64,000 bases of DNA from the NCBI RefSeq assembly GCF_900110245.1, contig NZ_FOCZ01000005.1, positions 62,001-126,000 of the forward strand, read 5' to 3'. A model generated the notes under the pieces. It searched no databases and was not told the DNA's origin. It saw only the letters and a program-made list of their open reading frames with translations. Position numbers and translations under genes: made by a program. Positions within the stretch are counted from its first letter, which is position 1; each line of letters starts with the position of its first letter. Below are positions 50,501 through 58,336 of the stretch, one piece after another. The DNA comes from Niastella yeongjuensis (GTDB taxonomy: Bacteria > Bacteroidota > Bacteroidia > Chitinophagales > Chitinophagaceae).

Positions 50501-51376
50501 ATGAGAAAATTATTAACAGGTATTTTGTTCGTAGCTATATCAGGCGGATTACAGGCACAGGAGTTGCTTTCAGAGATTGACACCAAAGAAGAAAATAAGA
50601 AGGAATTTGTGCGCAATGCTTTTAAGTCGAGCCGGGTTATCAATGGCCATTCCATGGAATTTATAGGCAAAGGGGTGCTCGATGTACGCATCCTGCACCG
50701 TTTTGGCGAATTGAATTCAGGCGCCAGTAACCTCTTTGGTCTTGATGAAGCGAATATGCGCCTGGGTTTTGATTATGGTCTATCGAACAATTTAACCGTT
50801 GGGGTTGGCCGCAGTACTGCTGGTAAGGAATTGGATGGCTTTCTAAAATACAGACCTGTTTGGCAATCGACAGGCCCCGGTTCATTCCCTTTTTCCATTG
50901 TACTGGTAACGGGAATAACAGTAGGTACCATGCCCTGGAGCGATACCAGTCATAAATACAACTTCAATCACCGGATGGCGTTTTATAATGAAGTGATCAT
51001 TGGAAGAAAATTCAGTGAACGGTTCAGTCTGCAGGTGTCGCCTATTTTTATCCACCGCAACCTGGTCTCGTTGGCGACTGATGAAAACGACGTATATGCG
51101 ATCGGTGTAGGTGCAAGATTCAAATTATCCAAACGGATTGCCTTTGTGGCCGATTACCATTACGTCGCGAAAGGGCTGGATAAACACATCTACAAAGATC
51201 CCTTGTCTGTCGGTTTTGATATCGAGACTGGCGGGCACGTTTTTCAGCTTCATTTTTCCAATGCAACCGGCATGAACGAAAAAGCATTTATCACTAATAC
51301 TACCAGCGACTGGGGCAAAGGCGAAGTGCGGTTTGGGTTTAATTTGTCGCGCGTGTTTTCGATCGGTAAAAAATAG
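50501..51376 (+). CDS. Outer-membrane barrel-like protein, DUF5777 type
   Basis: 291 residues from ATG 50501 (an in-frame TTG at 50480 is inside the YceI end and is rejected). Signal peptide (MRKLLTGILFVAISGGLQA, then Q). Strand pattern: VLDVRILHRFGELNSG, ANMRLGFDYGLSNNLTVGVG, SFPFSIVLVTGITVGTM, FSLQVSPIFIHRNL, IAFVADYHYV, GHVFQLHFSNATGMNEKAF. The R-I-L-H-R-F-G and the N-A-T-G-M phrases fit the DUF5777 proteins that I recall next to YceI genes in Bacteroidota; family assignment is from memory. Third gene of the operon. Confidence 0.8.
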   Translation: MRKLLTGILFVAISGGLQAQELLSEIDTKEENKKEFVRNAFKSSRVINGHSMEFIGKGVLDVRILHRFGELNSGASNLFGLDEANMRLGFDYGLSNNLTVGVGRSTAGKELDGFLKYRPVWQSTGPGSFPFSIVLVTGITVGTMPWSDTSHKYNFNHRMAFYNEVIIGRKFSERFSLQVSPIFIHRNLVSLATDENDVYAIGVGARFKLSKRIAFVADYHYVAKGLDKHIYKDPLSVGFDIETGGHVFQLHFSNATGMNEKAFITNTTSDWGKGEVRFGFNLSRVFSIGKK

Positions 51377-51411
51377 TCGGCTTAGTGTGCGGGTTTACAG
51401 ACCGACCGGGT

Positions 51412-51450
51412 CAAATAAGAGGGCATCCAGTTTGGGGGTGCCCTTATTTG
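51412..51450. terminator. Terminator between the DUF5777-type gene and the unknown gene at 51444
   Basis: CAAATAA...GGGCA / TGCCC...TTATTTG with a small bulge; flanked by T-rich ends in both directions. It overlaps the last codons of the minus-strand frame at 51444. Confidence 0.65.
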
Positions 51451-52037
51451 TTACTATCAAATACTCTTGCATCAATAGAATCTTTAAAAACATTTGAATA
51501 AACTACATTGTCATCATATCCAAAAACCAGTCTAAAATCTGTAAGAAAGTTCCCACAACACCTTCTAATTTTTGAAATTACAATTTGACCTGGTTTTAAG
51601 TTGATAGTTGCAGCCCCTGTTAAACAAAGTCCAATTTCACTTAGATTTTTGTCAATTTTCACCCATTCTCCTTTTTTATTTTTTGCTTCCCGATGAATGA
51701 AATAAACAGAAAATGTCCGTCCAAGAAAGATTGTCGTATTGGAAATATTTTCAATGGTAAATAGAAATGAATGATAATTGATCGTTGAATCATGTATCAT
51801 TTCACCATTTCTGCTCAAATATTCAACAGGAGCATTTACTTTAACCGACGTATCAACAAAAATGGTCAAATTCTCGCCAGTATACCTTCTGTTCATTAAA
51901 TATTCAAAATCGTCTACGCACCTGGTATACCCTTCCCAATATCTTCTGCCTATCTTAACAGTATCTGACTTATGGCCAACATAATAAATACGATAATCGG
52001 TATCATACTCTCCAAGTCGGTATATTTTCGATGGCAA
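51444..52037 (-). CDS. Unknown protein fragment lacking a normal start (C-terminal part of a lost gene)
   Basis: 197 codons from a TTG at 52037. There is no ATG; the frame continues only to a TAG about 12 codons upstream, inside the AbiEii remnant. The sequence (YRLGEYDTDYRIYYVGHKSD, LIFVD-type strands, FTIENISNTTIFLGRTFSVYF) is a beta-rich domain that I do not recognise. Composition is more AT-rich than neighbouring genes. The most likely reading is the C-terminal part of a secreted or cytoplasmic protein whose 5' end was lost when it joined the decayed toxin gene; an intact short gene starting at TTG cannot be excluded. Confidence 0.45.
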   Translation of the reverse strand: MPSKIYRLGEYDTDYRIYYVGHKSDTVKIGRRYWEGYTRCVDDFEYLMNRRYTGENLTIFVDTSVKVNAPVEYLSRNGEMIHDSTINYHSFLFTIENISNTTIFLGRTFSVYFIHREAKNKKGEWVKIDKNLSEIGLCLTGAATINLKPGQIVISKIRRCCGNFLTDFRLVFGYDDNVVYSNVFKDSIDARVFDSNK

Positions 52038-52053
52038 AATTGAAGGAGGAAGA

Positions 52054-52210
52054 TGAGAAAAGATCAGTATCTATAGAGATTTGATGGCCAATTTTTAATG
52101 CAAGGCTTGTACCGCCCGCCTACCAGGTTAAGTTCTTTGAAATTATTTCCAGACATGAATTTTTTGATCAAATCCAACGTCCGGGCATCGACTGTTTCCG
52201 TGCGTAACAT
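52054..52210 (-). pseudogene. AbiEii-type nucleotidyltransferase toxin remnant, frameshifted and truncated
   Basis: From ATG 52210 the frame reads MLRTETVDARTLDLIKKFMS and N-L-V-G-G, the N-terminus typical of AbiEii/AbiGii toxins. After V-G-G the frame is lost, but one frame over the expected sequence continues: T-S-L-A-L-K-I-G-H-Q-I-S-I-D-T-D-L-F-S (the nucleotidyltransferase core with G-H-x-x-S-I-D-x-D). The break is a 4-bp tandem duplication (CGCC twice, 52112-52120). Beyond 52054 the homology ends. The gene overlaps the end of the antitoxin-like gene by 43 bp, as usual for this pair. It is clearly inactive. Confidence 0.8.
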
Positions 52211-52497
52211 GCTAAATCTTCCTTTTTGATTTTGAAATAGATACACACGTCGCCGATAACATAATCTGGCAAATACTTAATTTCTTTCTTTAATACATCG
52301 TTTACATGATTTGAACCATAAAAATGTACCACTTCGTTCCACTCTTCTCTATTGCCACGCTCTATCACACGGTCAATGACGGCCAGATAATGCTTATCCC
52401 AGTCAATTTTATCATAATTCCAATCCCAAAATAAACGTTTTGGGAGATTTGGCTTCTGTCCATTTGCCGATTGTCCATTATTTTTAATGCTTGCCAT
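52168..52497 (-). CDS. AbiEii-associated antitoxin-like protein
   Basis: 109 residues from ATG 52497. The pattern L-F-W-D-W-N-Y-D-K-I-D-W-D-K-H, then A-V-I-D-R-V-I-E-R-G-N-R-E-E-W, HFYGSNHVNDVLKKEIKYLP and ACYARKQ matches the small proteins encoded directly before AbiEii toxins in Bacteroidota (I believe the family named DUF6922; from memory). They are taken to be antitoxins. Here the toxin is a remnant, so this gene is an orphan partner. It lies 82 bp after the XRE gene on the same strand. Confidence 0.75.
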   Translation of the reverse strand: MASIKNNGQSANGQKPNLPKRLFWDWNYDKIDWDKHYLAVIDRVIERGNREEWNEVVHFYGSNHVNDVLKKEIKYLPDYVIGDVCIYFKIKKEDLACYARKQSMPGRWI

Positions 52498-52579
52498 GAC
52501 TTCACTCAAGTAAGAAAATTGTGGGCTTTTACCAAAATAAGGTATATCACACAGTTCAGCGCAATTTCGAATTAAAAAA

Positions 52580-52804
52580 TTATTCTGGAACCAGGTCGCT
52601 CAAACTAACTTCTAACGTACGCGCAATAGCCATTAAAGTAGAAAGAGAAGGATCACCCCGACCGCTCTCAAGCGTCCAGACCTGGCTGTAAGCAATATCA
52701 GCGATATCCGCAAACTCCCTTGTTGTAAGCCCTTTTGCTTCCCGTAGCTTCTTTAAATTTTCACCAAAAGCCTTTAATAATTTTTCGTCCTTGTTCCTTG
52801 TCAT
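52580..52804 (-). CDS. XRE-family HTH regulator
   Basis: 74 residues from ATG 52804; an upstream in-frame start at 52855 would add 17 AT-rich codons and is less likely. The Cro/CI helix-turn-helix is clear at about 12-66: FGENLKKLREAKGLTTREFA, ADIAYSQVWTLESGRGDPSL, then STLMAIARTLEVSLSDL. A small DNA-binding protein, often in accessory or toxin-antitoxin loci. An inverted repeat GACTT-N8-AAGTC lies just upstream of the start and might be its own operator. Confidence 0.88.
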   Translation of the reverse strand: MTRNKDEKLLKAFGENLKKLREAKGLTTREFADIADIAYSQVWTLESGRGDPSLSTLMAIARTLEVSLSDLVPE

Positions 52805-52941
52805 TTGCTTTGTAAGTTCCGGGGAAATCAAAAAAATATCGACTTTATATTTCAAGTCAATCTAAAAATTCCTTAACTTAGGGTCATAAAGAACGGCTGT
52901 TTATGCCGCTTCCCATTACCTCAACCATTAATTGCTTGCTT

Positions 52942-53553
52942 ATGAAAACCAGGAACAAATCTTTATTTCACCCGGTACAATTTACACGAAATATAAATCC
53001 CTCACCCCGCTATTCAAAACCCACCCGTCTTATTGAAAAAGTTACCACCAACCCGTCAGCAGTGATCAATGAAGTATTTGCAGAAATTCCTATTGAAGAT
53101 CTTACTGAGGACTTATTGCCCGACTGGCTACAGGTGGCTGTTATCAACACGGCAAGCCCTTATTCTTCCAATGATGGCCAGGAAATTCTTGCTGAGTTCT
53201 ATGAGTCGCTTTTACAGCTGGTTGAGGCATTATATCTTCTCTCTGAAAATATGCCCAAAACTCAAGTTTTACATTTAACCACCGAACAACAAGCCAACCC
53301 AACGGAAGTTCTTCATGAATTCTTTACAGTATTTACCATTGACTACGTCCGCCGCGAATTATGTGATTTCCTCGATGCGGGCATTGGTTATGATGGTGAC
53401 TACCCCGACGGCTTCACGCCCTGGCTGGCCTGGATGACATATAACCATATTAACTGTTTGATGGAGGCCGCTTTTCAATTGTATTTCGTTCAGTCAGTTC
53501 AGCATACTCACTTACTTATAGTAGACGGCGGTAAGCGCCTGCTTGCGGTTTAA
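52942..53553 (+). CDS. Hypothetical protein divergent from the XRE gene
   Basis: 203 residues from ATG 52942; an ATG at 52903 would add 13 residues and cannot be excluded. No signal peptide or transmembrane helix. It is acidic and helix-rich with many aromatic and hydrophobic positions (FAEIPIEDLTEDLLPDWLQV; FYESLLQLVEALYLLSENMP; FFTVFTIDYVRRELCDFLDA; WLAWMTYNHINCLMEAAFQL). I do not recognise the family. Its position, divergent from the XRE regulator by 137 bp, suggests the two belong together, possibly as an accessory module. Confidence 0.6.
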   Translation: MKTRNKSLFHPVQFTRNINPSPRYSKPTRLIEKVTTNPSAVINEVFAEIPIEDLTEDLLPDWLQVAVINTASPYSSNDGQEILAEFYESLLQLVEALYLLSENMPKTQVLHLTTEQQANPTEVLHEFFTVFTIDYVRRELCDFLDAGIGYDGDYPDGFTPWLAWMTYNHINCLMEAAFQLYFVQSVQHTHLLIVDGGKRLLAV

Positions 53554-53661
53554 TGGCGTTTTTCCGCTTAGCAACGTTATTAATAGTCCTAGACAAATAG
53601 TAGACATTCCCTTGTCTGGTTCTAGTCAGATTTGTTCCATCTATACGACTTCCCCGGTAAT

Positions 53662-53722
53662 AATGCCACTGGAATGCCACTGGAATGCCACTGAAATCCC
53701 ACTCTTCAGTGCAATTCCAGTG
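53662..53722. repeat. Three 11-bp tandem repeats with an inverted copy
   Basis: AATGCCACTGG at 53662, 53673 and 53684 (last copy one mismatch), and the reverse complement of its core (ATTCCAGTG) at 53714-53722, so the region can fold as a hairpin. Meaning unknown. Confidence 0.6.
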
Positions 53723-53920
53723 CAATTATGGTGGGGGCCTGGTGGAATAAGTATCGGCTATCCACCGAATATCACATAAAGTAAACTGCATACAGACATG
53801 GGAATCAATAGCCGAAAACAAGGAAATCGTATAGCGTTGAAGGCTACTTCTTGTAGAAGAAAAAGGAAGTAGATCGTAGAACGTAGATCAAAAATAAAAA
53901 CTAAATCGATATAGAAACCT

Positions 53921-53936
53921 CAATCCTTCAGGATTG
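53921..53936 (-). terminator. Small hairpin after the FMN reductase-like gene
   Basis: CAATCC, loop TTCA, GGATTG, 7 bp past the stop at 53943. Only a weak U-tract follows on the minus strand. Confidence 0.4.
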
Positions 53937-53942
53937 ACAGGA

Positions 53943-54581
53943 TTAAGGCACAAACCTCGGCGTCCCCATGTCCAGCGGCCCCTCGCCGGGCCAGGGGCCA
54001 TCGGGAATAACCAGCCCGGTATGCGGCCAGGCCACCCAGTTATTACGGGGCATGGCAGCCGCCGTAACCAGGTTCTGCAATACAATTTGCAGATCGTCCA
54101 ATCGCCATACATCGTTATTGGGGTCGTCGGCATCACCAGTCGACGCATCGATCGCTTCCTGTCCGGTGCGCGATAATACCACCGTTGAACAAGGCGGGGT
54201 CCAGCAACCCAGGCCGCCAAACACGGCCTGCAGCCGGGCAGCGACTTCAATACCACCCACCGAATCCATGGTAACGGCACAAGCAACCGGTTTACCGAAA
54301 AAAGCCGGCGTATTTTCAAAAGCGGTAGTTACTTCAATAAACCGTTGCAAAGGTGAACTCCAGTTATTCCAGTACACCCCGGTTATCACCAGAAAGCCAT
54401 CACAACCAGCCAGCAACGCATACACTTCCCTGATCGTTGGCAAACGATCGGTCAAAGTTAGTATGGCAGCCTGTTGTTGCAACCCGGTCGTAAGTACCTC
54501 TGCGGCCTGTTTGGCCACAGCGCCCGAATTACCGGCTGCACCCCGGAGCGAACCATTGATGATCATGATATTTTTGGACAT
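53943..54581 (-). CDS. NADPH-dependent FMN reductase-like flavoprotein
   Basis: 212 residues from ATG 54581. The N-terminal MIINGSLRGAAGNSGAVAKQ is the FMN-phosphate loop of the NADPH-dependent FMN reductase/flavodoxin superfamily (G-S-L-R-x-x-x-x-N-S). The second loop is at YWNNWSSPLQRFIEV (about 77-91), in place of the usual P-x-Y-x-x-x-x-x-x-x-K; the lack of Lys there is a deviation. The C-terminal 60 residues contain several Trp and Pro (NNWVAWPHTGLVIPDGPWPG). Probably a cytoplasmic flavin-dependent reductase, substrate unknown. Divergent from the aspartyl-protease-like gene (78 bp). Confidence 0.8.
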   Translation of the reverse strand: MSKNIMIINGSLRGAAGNSGAVAKQAAEVLTTGLQQQAAILTLTDRLPTIREVYALLAGCDGFLVITGVYWNNWSSPLQRFIEVTTAFENTPAFFGKPVACAVTMDSVGGIEVAARLQAVFGGLGCWTPPCSTVVLSRTGQEAIDASTGDADDPNNDVWRLDDLQIVLQNLVTAAAMPRNNWVAWPHTGLVIPDGPWPGEGPLDMGTPRFVP

Positions 54582-54659
54582 AGTATTTCGCCTAAGCGCC
54601 CTCAAATTACTATAATTGACCAGAACAGTTACTTATATTTGAGAAAGCCACCTTGTACA

Positions 54660-55559
54660 ATGCGTAAAACCATACTTTACACCTGCCTGTTCCTGATCTC
54701 GTTTTACCAAACAGTACGCGCACAGGAAAAACCAACCGTCATTCCTTTTGAATTGACCCCCTACAACAACATAAGCATCCAGGTTATACTGAATGGGAAG
54801 GATACCGTCCACCTGATGTTCCATACAGCAGCCGGTTCAGTAACCCTCATTGAAGAAAGCATAAAAAAGCTGGGTAGTCTGCATTTCAGCGGGGCCGACA
54901 CCGTGAAAAGCTGGGGTGGCGGTGGCAACACTTCCCGCCATAGCGAAAACAACACCTTACAAATAGGCCATCTTACCTGGGAACAAGAGCCCATTTGGGA
55001 AGACAAATACTCCGGCCCCGGTACCGATGGTAAATTTGGCCCCGGATTGTTTAAAAACAAAGCCATCGAGATCGACTTCGATAAAAAAGTAATTGTGTTG
55101 CATAACCATCTGCCCGCTAAATCAAAACATTACACTAAACTAAAAACTACATTTAATAACGATATGCTGTTTGTAGAGGCCACCTGCAATACCGGCAGCC
55201 AAACCATTACCAACAACTTTCTGATACACACCGGCCATTCGGGCAGCATGTTACTCGACGATCAATTTGTAGCCAGCAATAAACTGGGCGAACAGTTAAA
55301 AGTGATCGATACCAAAGAACTGAAAGACTCCTATGGCCATATACTCAAAGTGCAAAAAGCCATCCTGCCTGGTTTCACCCTTGGCAATACTACTTTAAAG
55401 GACATTCCAATTGGCTTCTTTGAAGGAACGATCGGCCGTCAAAAGATGAGCATCCTTGGCGGTGATGTGTTGAAGCGGTTCAACATCATCATCGATGCCT
55501 CCCGTGCATTTGTGTTCCTGAAACCAAACAAGTTTCAAAAAACTCCTTATACCAGTTAA
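54660..55559 (+). CDS. Aspartyl protease-like protein, both catalytic Asp replaced by His
   Basis: 299 residues from ATG 54660, with signal peptide (MRKTILYTCLFLISFYQTVR, then AQ). Two pepsin/retropepsin-type halves are visible: strand and motif HLMFHTAAGSVTLIEESIKK (55-57 = H-T-A instead of D-T-G) and FLIHTGHSGSMLLDDQFV (190-192 = H-T-G instead of D-T-G). The flanking strands (GKFGPGLFKNKAIEIDFDKK, SILGGDVLKRFNIIIDASRA) are typical of Bacteroidota aspartyl-protease-family proteins. With both catalytic aspartates gone, it is probably not a protease and may bind peptides or have another role. Exported. Confidence 0.8.
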   Translation: MRKTILYTCLFLISFYQTVRAQEKPTVIPFELTPYNNISIQVILNGKDTVHLMFHTAAGSVTLIEESIKKLGSLHFSGADTVKSWGGGGNTSRHSENNTLQIGHLTWEQEPIWEDKYSGPGTDGKFGPGLFKNKAIEIDFDKKVIVLHNHLPAKSKHYTKLKTTFNNDMLFVEATCNTGSQTITNNFLIHTGHSGSMLLDDQFVASNKLGEQLKVIDTKELKDSYGHILKVQKAILPGFTLGNTTLKDIPIGFFEGTIGRQKMSILGGDVLKRFNIIIDASRAFVFLKPNKFQKTPYTS

Positions 55560-55661
55560 GCCTGTGACAATCGTCATGCCACATAGCCGTTAAGGCTGAT
55601 TGTTTTACAAACGGCTGCAACCGATGCAACCAGAAGCAGTATATTCACTGAAATATTTCAA

Positions 55662-57797
55662 ATGAGAAATATCTTTATATTGCTGCTGGTTGCTTCACTG
55701 GCAGCCTGTAAACAATCATCTACTATGAATACATATAAATGGCCGGCGGACGTAAATCCTCCCCTGGCGGAAAAAGAACCAAAGGAATTTATTGCCCATG
55801 GCGATAAACGCATCGATGAATATTACTGGCTGAACCAGCGCGAAAATCCCAAAGTGATCGATTACCTCAAAGCTGAAAACGCTTACCTCGACACGATGAT
55901 GAGCGGCACCAATAACCTGCGGGATAAACTGTATACTGAAATGAAGGGCCGCATCAAGGAAAAAGATGAATCGGTGCCTTATAAAGACAATGGTTATTGG
56001 TACTACTCCCGTTTTGAAGAAGGCAAACAATACCCCCTTTACTGCCGTAAAAAGGAAAGCCTGGAGGCGCCTGAAGAGATCATGCTCGACCAGAATCAAC
56101 TGGCGGAAGGGTTTAAATACTATGCCATCGGCGGAACGGCTGTTAGCGATAACAATGAACTGCTGGCTTTTACGGTTGATTCCGTAAGCAGAAGGCTCTA
56201 CGGACTGATGGTAAAGAACCTGAAAACCGGTACTATATATCCTGAAACGATCCCCAATATCGAAGGCGATATCTGCTGGGCGGCTGATAACAAAACTATT
56301 TTCTATGTAAAGAAAGACCTCACCACCCTGCTGGGTTTCCAGATCTGGCGGCATGAATTAGGTACTGATCCGGCCCATGATGTAATGGTATTCGAAGAAA
56401 AAGACAACCGCTATTACATTGGGGTGTACCGTACCAAGTCGAAGAAATATGTAAGCATTTATTCCAACATGAACCAGGTATCCACCGAATACCGGTTGTT
56501 GGATGCAGCCCACCCTACCGGTGAATTTACCGTTTTCGAACCCCGGAAAGAAAACTTTCAATACAGCATCGAGCATTTTAACGATAAGTTCTATGTATTG
56601 ACCGACTGGGATGCTCCCAACTTCAGGCTGATGGAAACGCCAGAGACAAAAACGTCAAAAGAACACTGGACAGAAGTGATCCCGCACCGGAATGATGTAT
56701 ACATCTCAGATATGGTGGTATTTAAAAACCACCTGGTACTGGGCGAAATGAAAGATGCACTGAACCAGTTGCGTGTGATCAACCAAACCGATCACAAAGA
56801 CTACTACATCACGTTCCCGGAAACTGTCTATGCTGCTTTTCAAAATGTAAACCCCGACTATAATACGAACATCCTGCGCCTCTCCTATACCTCCATGACC
56901 ACACCCCGTTCCATCTATGATTTTAACATGGATACGCAACAGCGTGAATTGAAAAAACAAACAGAGGTACTGGGCGGTTTTAAACAGGAGGATTATACAG
57001 CTGAGCGCCTGTGGGCTACTGCGCGTGATGGCGCCAGGGTGCCCATTTCCGTGGTATATAAAAAGGGAATGAAAAAAGACGGCAGCAACCCTTTATTACT
57101 GTACGCATACGGTTCTTACGGCTACAGTGTTTCCCCCAGCTTTAACAGCAATATCATCAGCCTGCTCGACCGCGGTTTTGTGTATGCCATTGCACATGTG
57201 CGGGGTGGACAGGAAATGGGTCGCGCCTGGTACGACCAGGGCCACCTGTTTAACAAGAAGAATACCTTTTTCGATTTTATAGATTGCGGTGACTTCCTGA
57301 TCAAAGAAAACTATACCTCCACAGCGCACCTATATGCCAATGGAGGCAGCGCCGGCGGCTTGCTGATGGGTGGCATTGTAAATTATCGCCCCGACCTATG
57401 GCATGGTGTAGTGGCTGATGTGCCCTTTGTAGATGTGATCACTACCATGTCTGACCCCAGCATTCCCCTCACCACCGGTGAGTATAAGGAATGGGGCAAC
57501 CCCGCGGACAGCGCCGAATACTTTTATATGAAATCTTATTCGCCGTACGATAATGTTGAGAAGAAAGCATATCCCAATATGCTTATAACAACCGGTCTGC
57601 ACGATTCGCAGGTACAATATTTTGAACCAGCCAAATGGGTGGCCAAAATGCGGGAACTGCATACCGGTAACAACAAGATCCTTTTCAAGATCAATATGGA
57701 CGTAGGTCATGGTGGTGCTTCAGGCCGTTTCGATTACCTGAAAGACAAAGCCTGGCAATATGCCTTCTTCCTGGCTTTGGAAGGCAGGCTGGATTGA
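55662..57797 (+). CDS. S9 family peptidase, oligopeptidase B-like, lipoprotein
   Basis: 711 residues. Lipoprotein signal with lipobox S-L-A-A-C (Cys16). Residues about 25-430 form the seven-bladed propeller lid and 440-711 the alpha/beta hydrolase domain. Ser in the nucleophile elbow N-G-G-S-A-G-G-L-L-M-G (about 566), Asp in TGLHDSQVQYFEPAKWVAKM (about 646) and His in D-V-G-H-G-G-A-S-G-R-F (about 684) make up the triad; LLYAYGSYGYSVSPSFNSN is the usual prelude. Oligopeptidase B cleaves short peptides after basic residues. Export as a lipoprotein fits Bacteroidota homologues. Confidence 0.93.
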   Translation: MRNIFILLLVASLAACKQSSTMNTYKWPADVNPPLAEKEPKEFIAHGDKRIDEYYWLNQRENPKVIDYLKAENAYLDTMMSGTNNLRDKLYTEMKGRIKEKDESVPYKDNGYWYYSRFEEGKQYPLYCRKKESLEAPEEIMLDQNQLAEGFKYYAIGGTAVSDNNELLAFTVDSVSRRLYGLMVKNLKTGTIYPETIPNIEGDICWAADNKTIFYVKKDLTTLLGFQIWRHELGTDPAHDVMVFEEKDNRYYIGVYRTKSKKYVSIYSNMNQVSTEYRLLDAAHPTGEFTVFEPRKENFQYSIEHFNDKFYVLTDWDAPNFRLMETPETKTSKEHWTEVIPHRNDVYISDMVVFKNHLVLGEMKDALNQLRVINQTDHKDYYITFPETVYAAFQNVNPDYNTNILRLSYTSMTTPRSIYDFNMDTQQRELKKQTEVLGGFKQEDYTAERLWATARDGARVPISVVYKKGMKKDGSNPLLLYAYGSYGYSVSPSFNSNIISLLDRGFVYAIAHVRGGQEMGRAWYDQGHLFNKKNTFFDFIDCGDFLIKENYTSTAHLYANGGSAGGLLMGGIVNYRPDLWHGVVADVPFVDVITTMSDPSIPLTTGEYKEWGNPADSAEYFYMKSYSPYDNVEKKAYPNMLITTGLHDSQVQYFEPAKWVAKMRELHTGNNKILFKINMDVGHGGASGRFDYLKDKAWQYAFFLALEGRLD

Positions 57798-57848
57798 TTC
57801 TTGCAATTCTCCGATTGATTGTCACAACTCCGGGGGCCTTCCAATAAC

Positions 57849-57856
57849 TAATTTTG
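57849..57856 (+). promoter_or_regulatory. Candidate -7 box of the cupin gene
   Basis: TAATTTTG matches TAnnTTTG fully, 24-31 bp before the ATG at 57880. No good -33 box at usual spacing. Confidence 0.4.
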
Positions 57857-57879
57857 TTTCATAATGTAAACACAACATC

Positions 57880-58335
57880 ATGAACAATTCTTACTGGTTA
57901 TTCGAAGGCTTTCTGACCATCCTTGCTGATGAGAAGAGCACTGATGGCCGTTATGACCTCATAGAAGGTGTCTTTCCGCCGGGCATAGAAACACCGCTTC
58001 ATCTTCACAATCGTTATTCTGAAGTGCTGTATGTACAGGAAGGCGAGTTTACCGTGTATATGGAGAATGGGACGCATGTGCTGAAAGCAGGCGAACATGT
58101 TTTTATTCCCGTTGGTGCACCGCATGCAGTGGTGAACACAAGTACTGGTTTTTCCAAAGCGCTCGCGGTAGCTTCACCCAGTGGTTTTGCTGAATTGATC
58201 CGTTCGGTAGGCATTGCCGGTAAACAAAGCGATGGACAAAAACAACCCAATGACATGGGTGCGTTTATGCAATTTTCTGAAAAGATCGGTGATGTGTTTT
58301 TAGGCCCGCCCGGCAGCAGACCTGCGGTGAAATAG
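57880..58335 (+). CDS. Cupin-domain protein
   Basis: 151 residues. A single cupin_2 barrel: motif 1 P-L-H-L-H-N-R-Y-S-E-V-L-Y-V-Q-E-G-E-F (about 38-57, giving the metal ligands His, His and Glu) and motif 2 G-E-H-V-F-I-P-V-G-A-P-H-A-V (about 72-84, the fourth His). The C-terminal 40 residues are variable. Cupins of this type range from dioxygenases to sugar-binding or ligand-sensing proteins; no substrate is predictable. The AraC-type regulator gene is convergent, 1 bp away, with no shared control implied. Confidence 0.9.
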   Translation: MNNSYWLFEGFLTILADEKSTDGRYDLIEGVFPPGIETPLHLHNRYSEVLYVQEGEFTVYMENGTHVLKAGEHVFIPVGAPHAVVNTSTGFSKALAVASPSGFAELIRSVGIAGKQSDGQKQPNDMGAFMQFSEKIGDVFLGPPGSRPAVK

Positions 58336-58336
58336 A

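Larger units (their letters stand above)
53554..53942. other. Gene-free stretch of about 390 bp
   Basis: No frame here has family resemblance. It contains an 11-bp tandem repeat (53662-53694) and a small hairpin next to the reductase stop (53921-53936). The region may be a degraded accessory sequence, as its neighbours are. Confidence 0.5.

Noticed and set aside
52805-52855. Extended N-terminus of the XRE protein
   Set aside because: The extra residues are unlike the family and the ATG at 52804 gives the normal length; it remains possible.
53516-53725. A 69-codon minus-strand frame over the 11-bp repeats
   Set aside because: No signal, domain or conserved pattern; it overlaps the end of the 203-aa gene.
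53888-54319. A 143-codon minus-strand frame rich in Arg, Trp and Pro
   Set aside because: It overlaps the FMN reductase-like gene in another frame and has a composition typical of a shadow frame.
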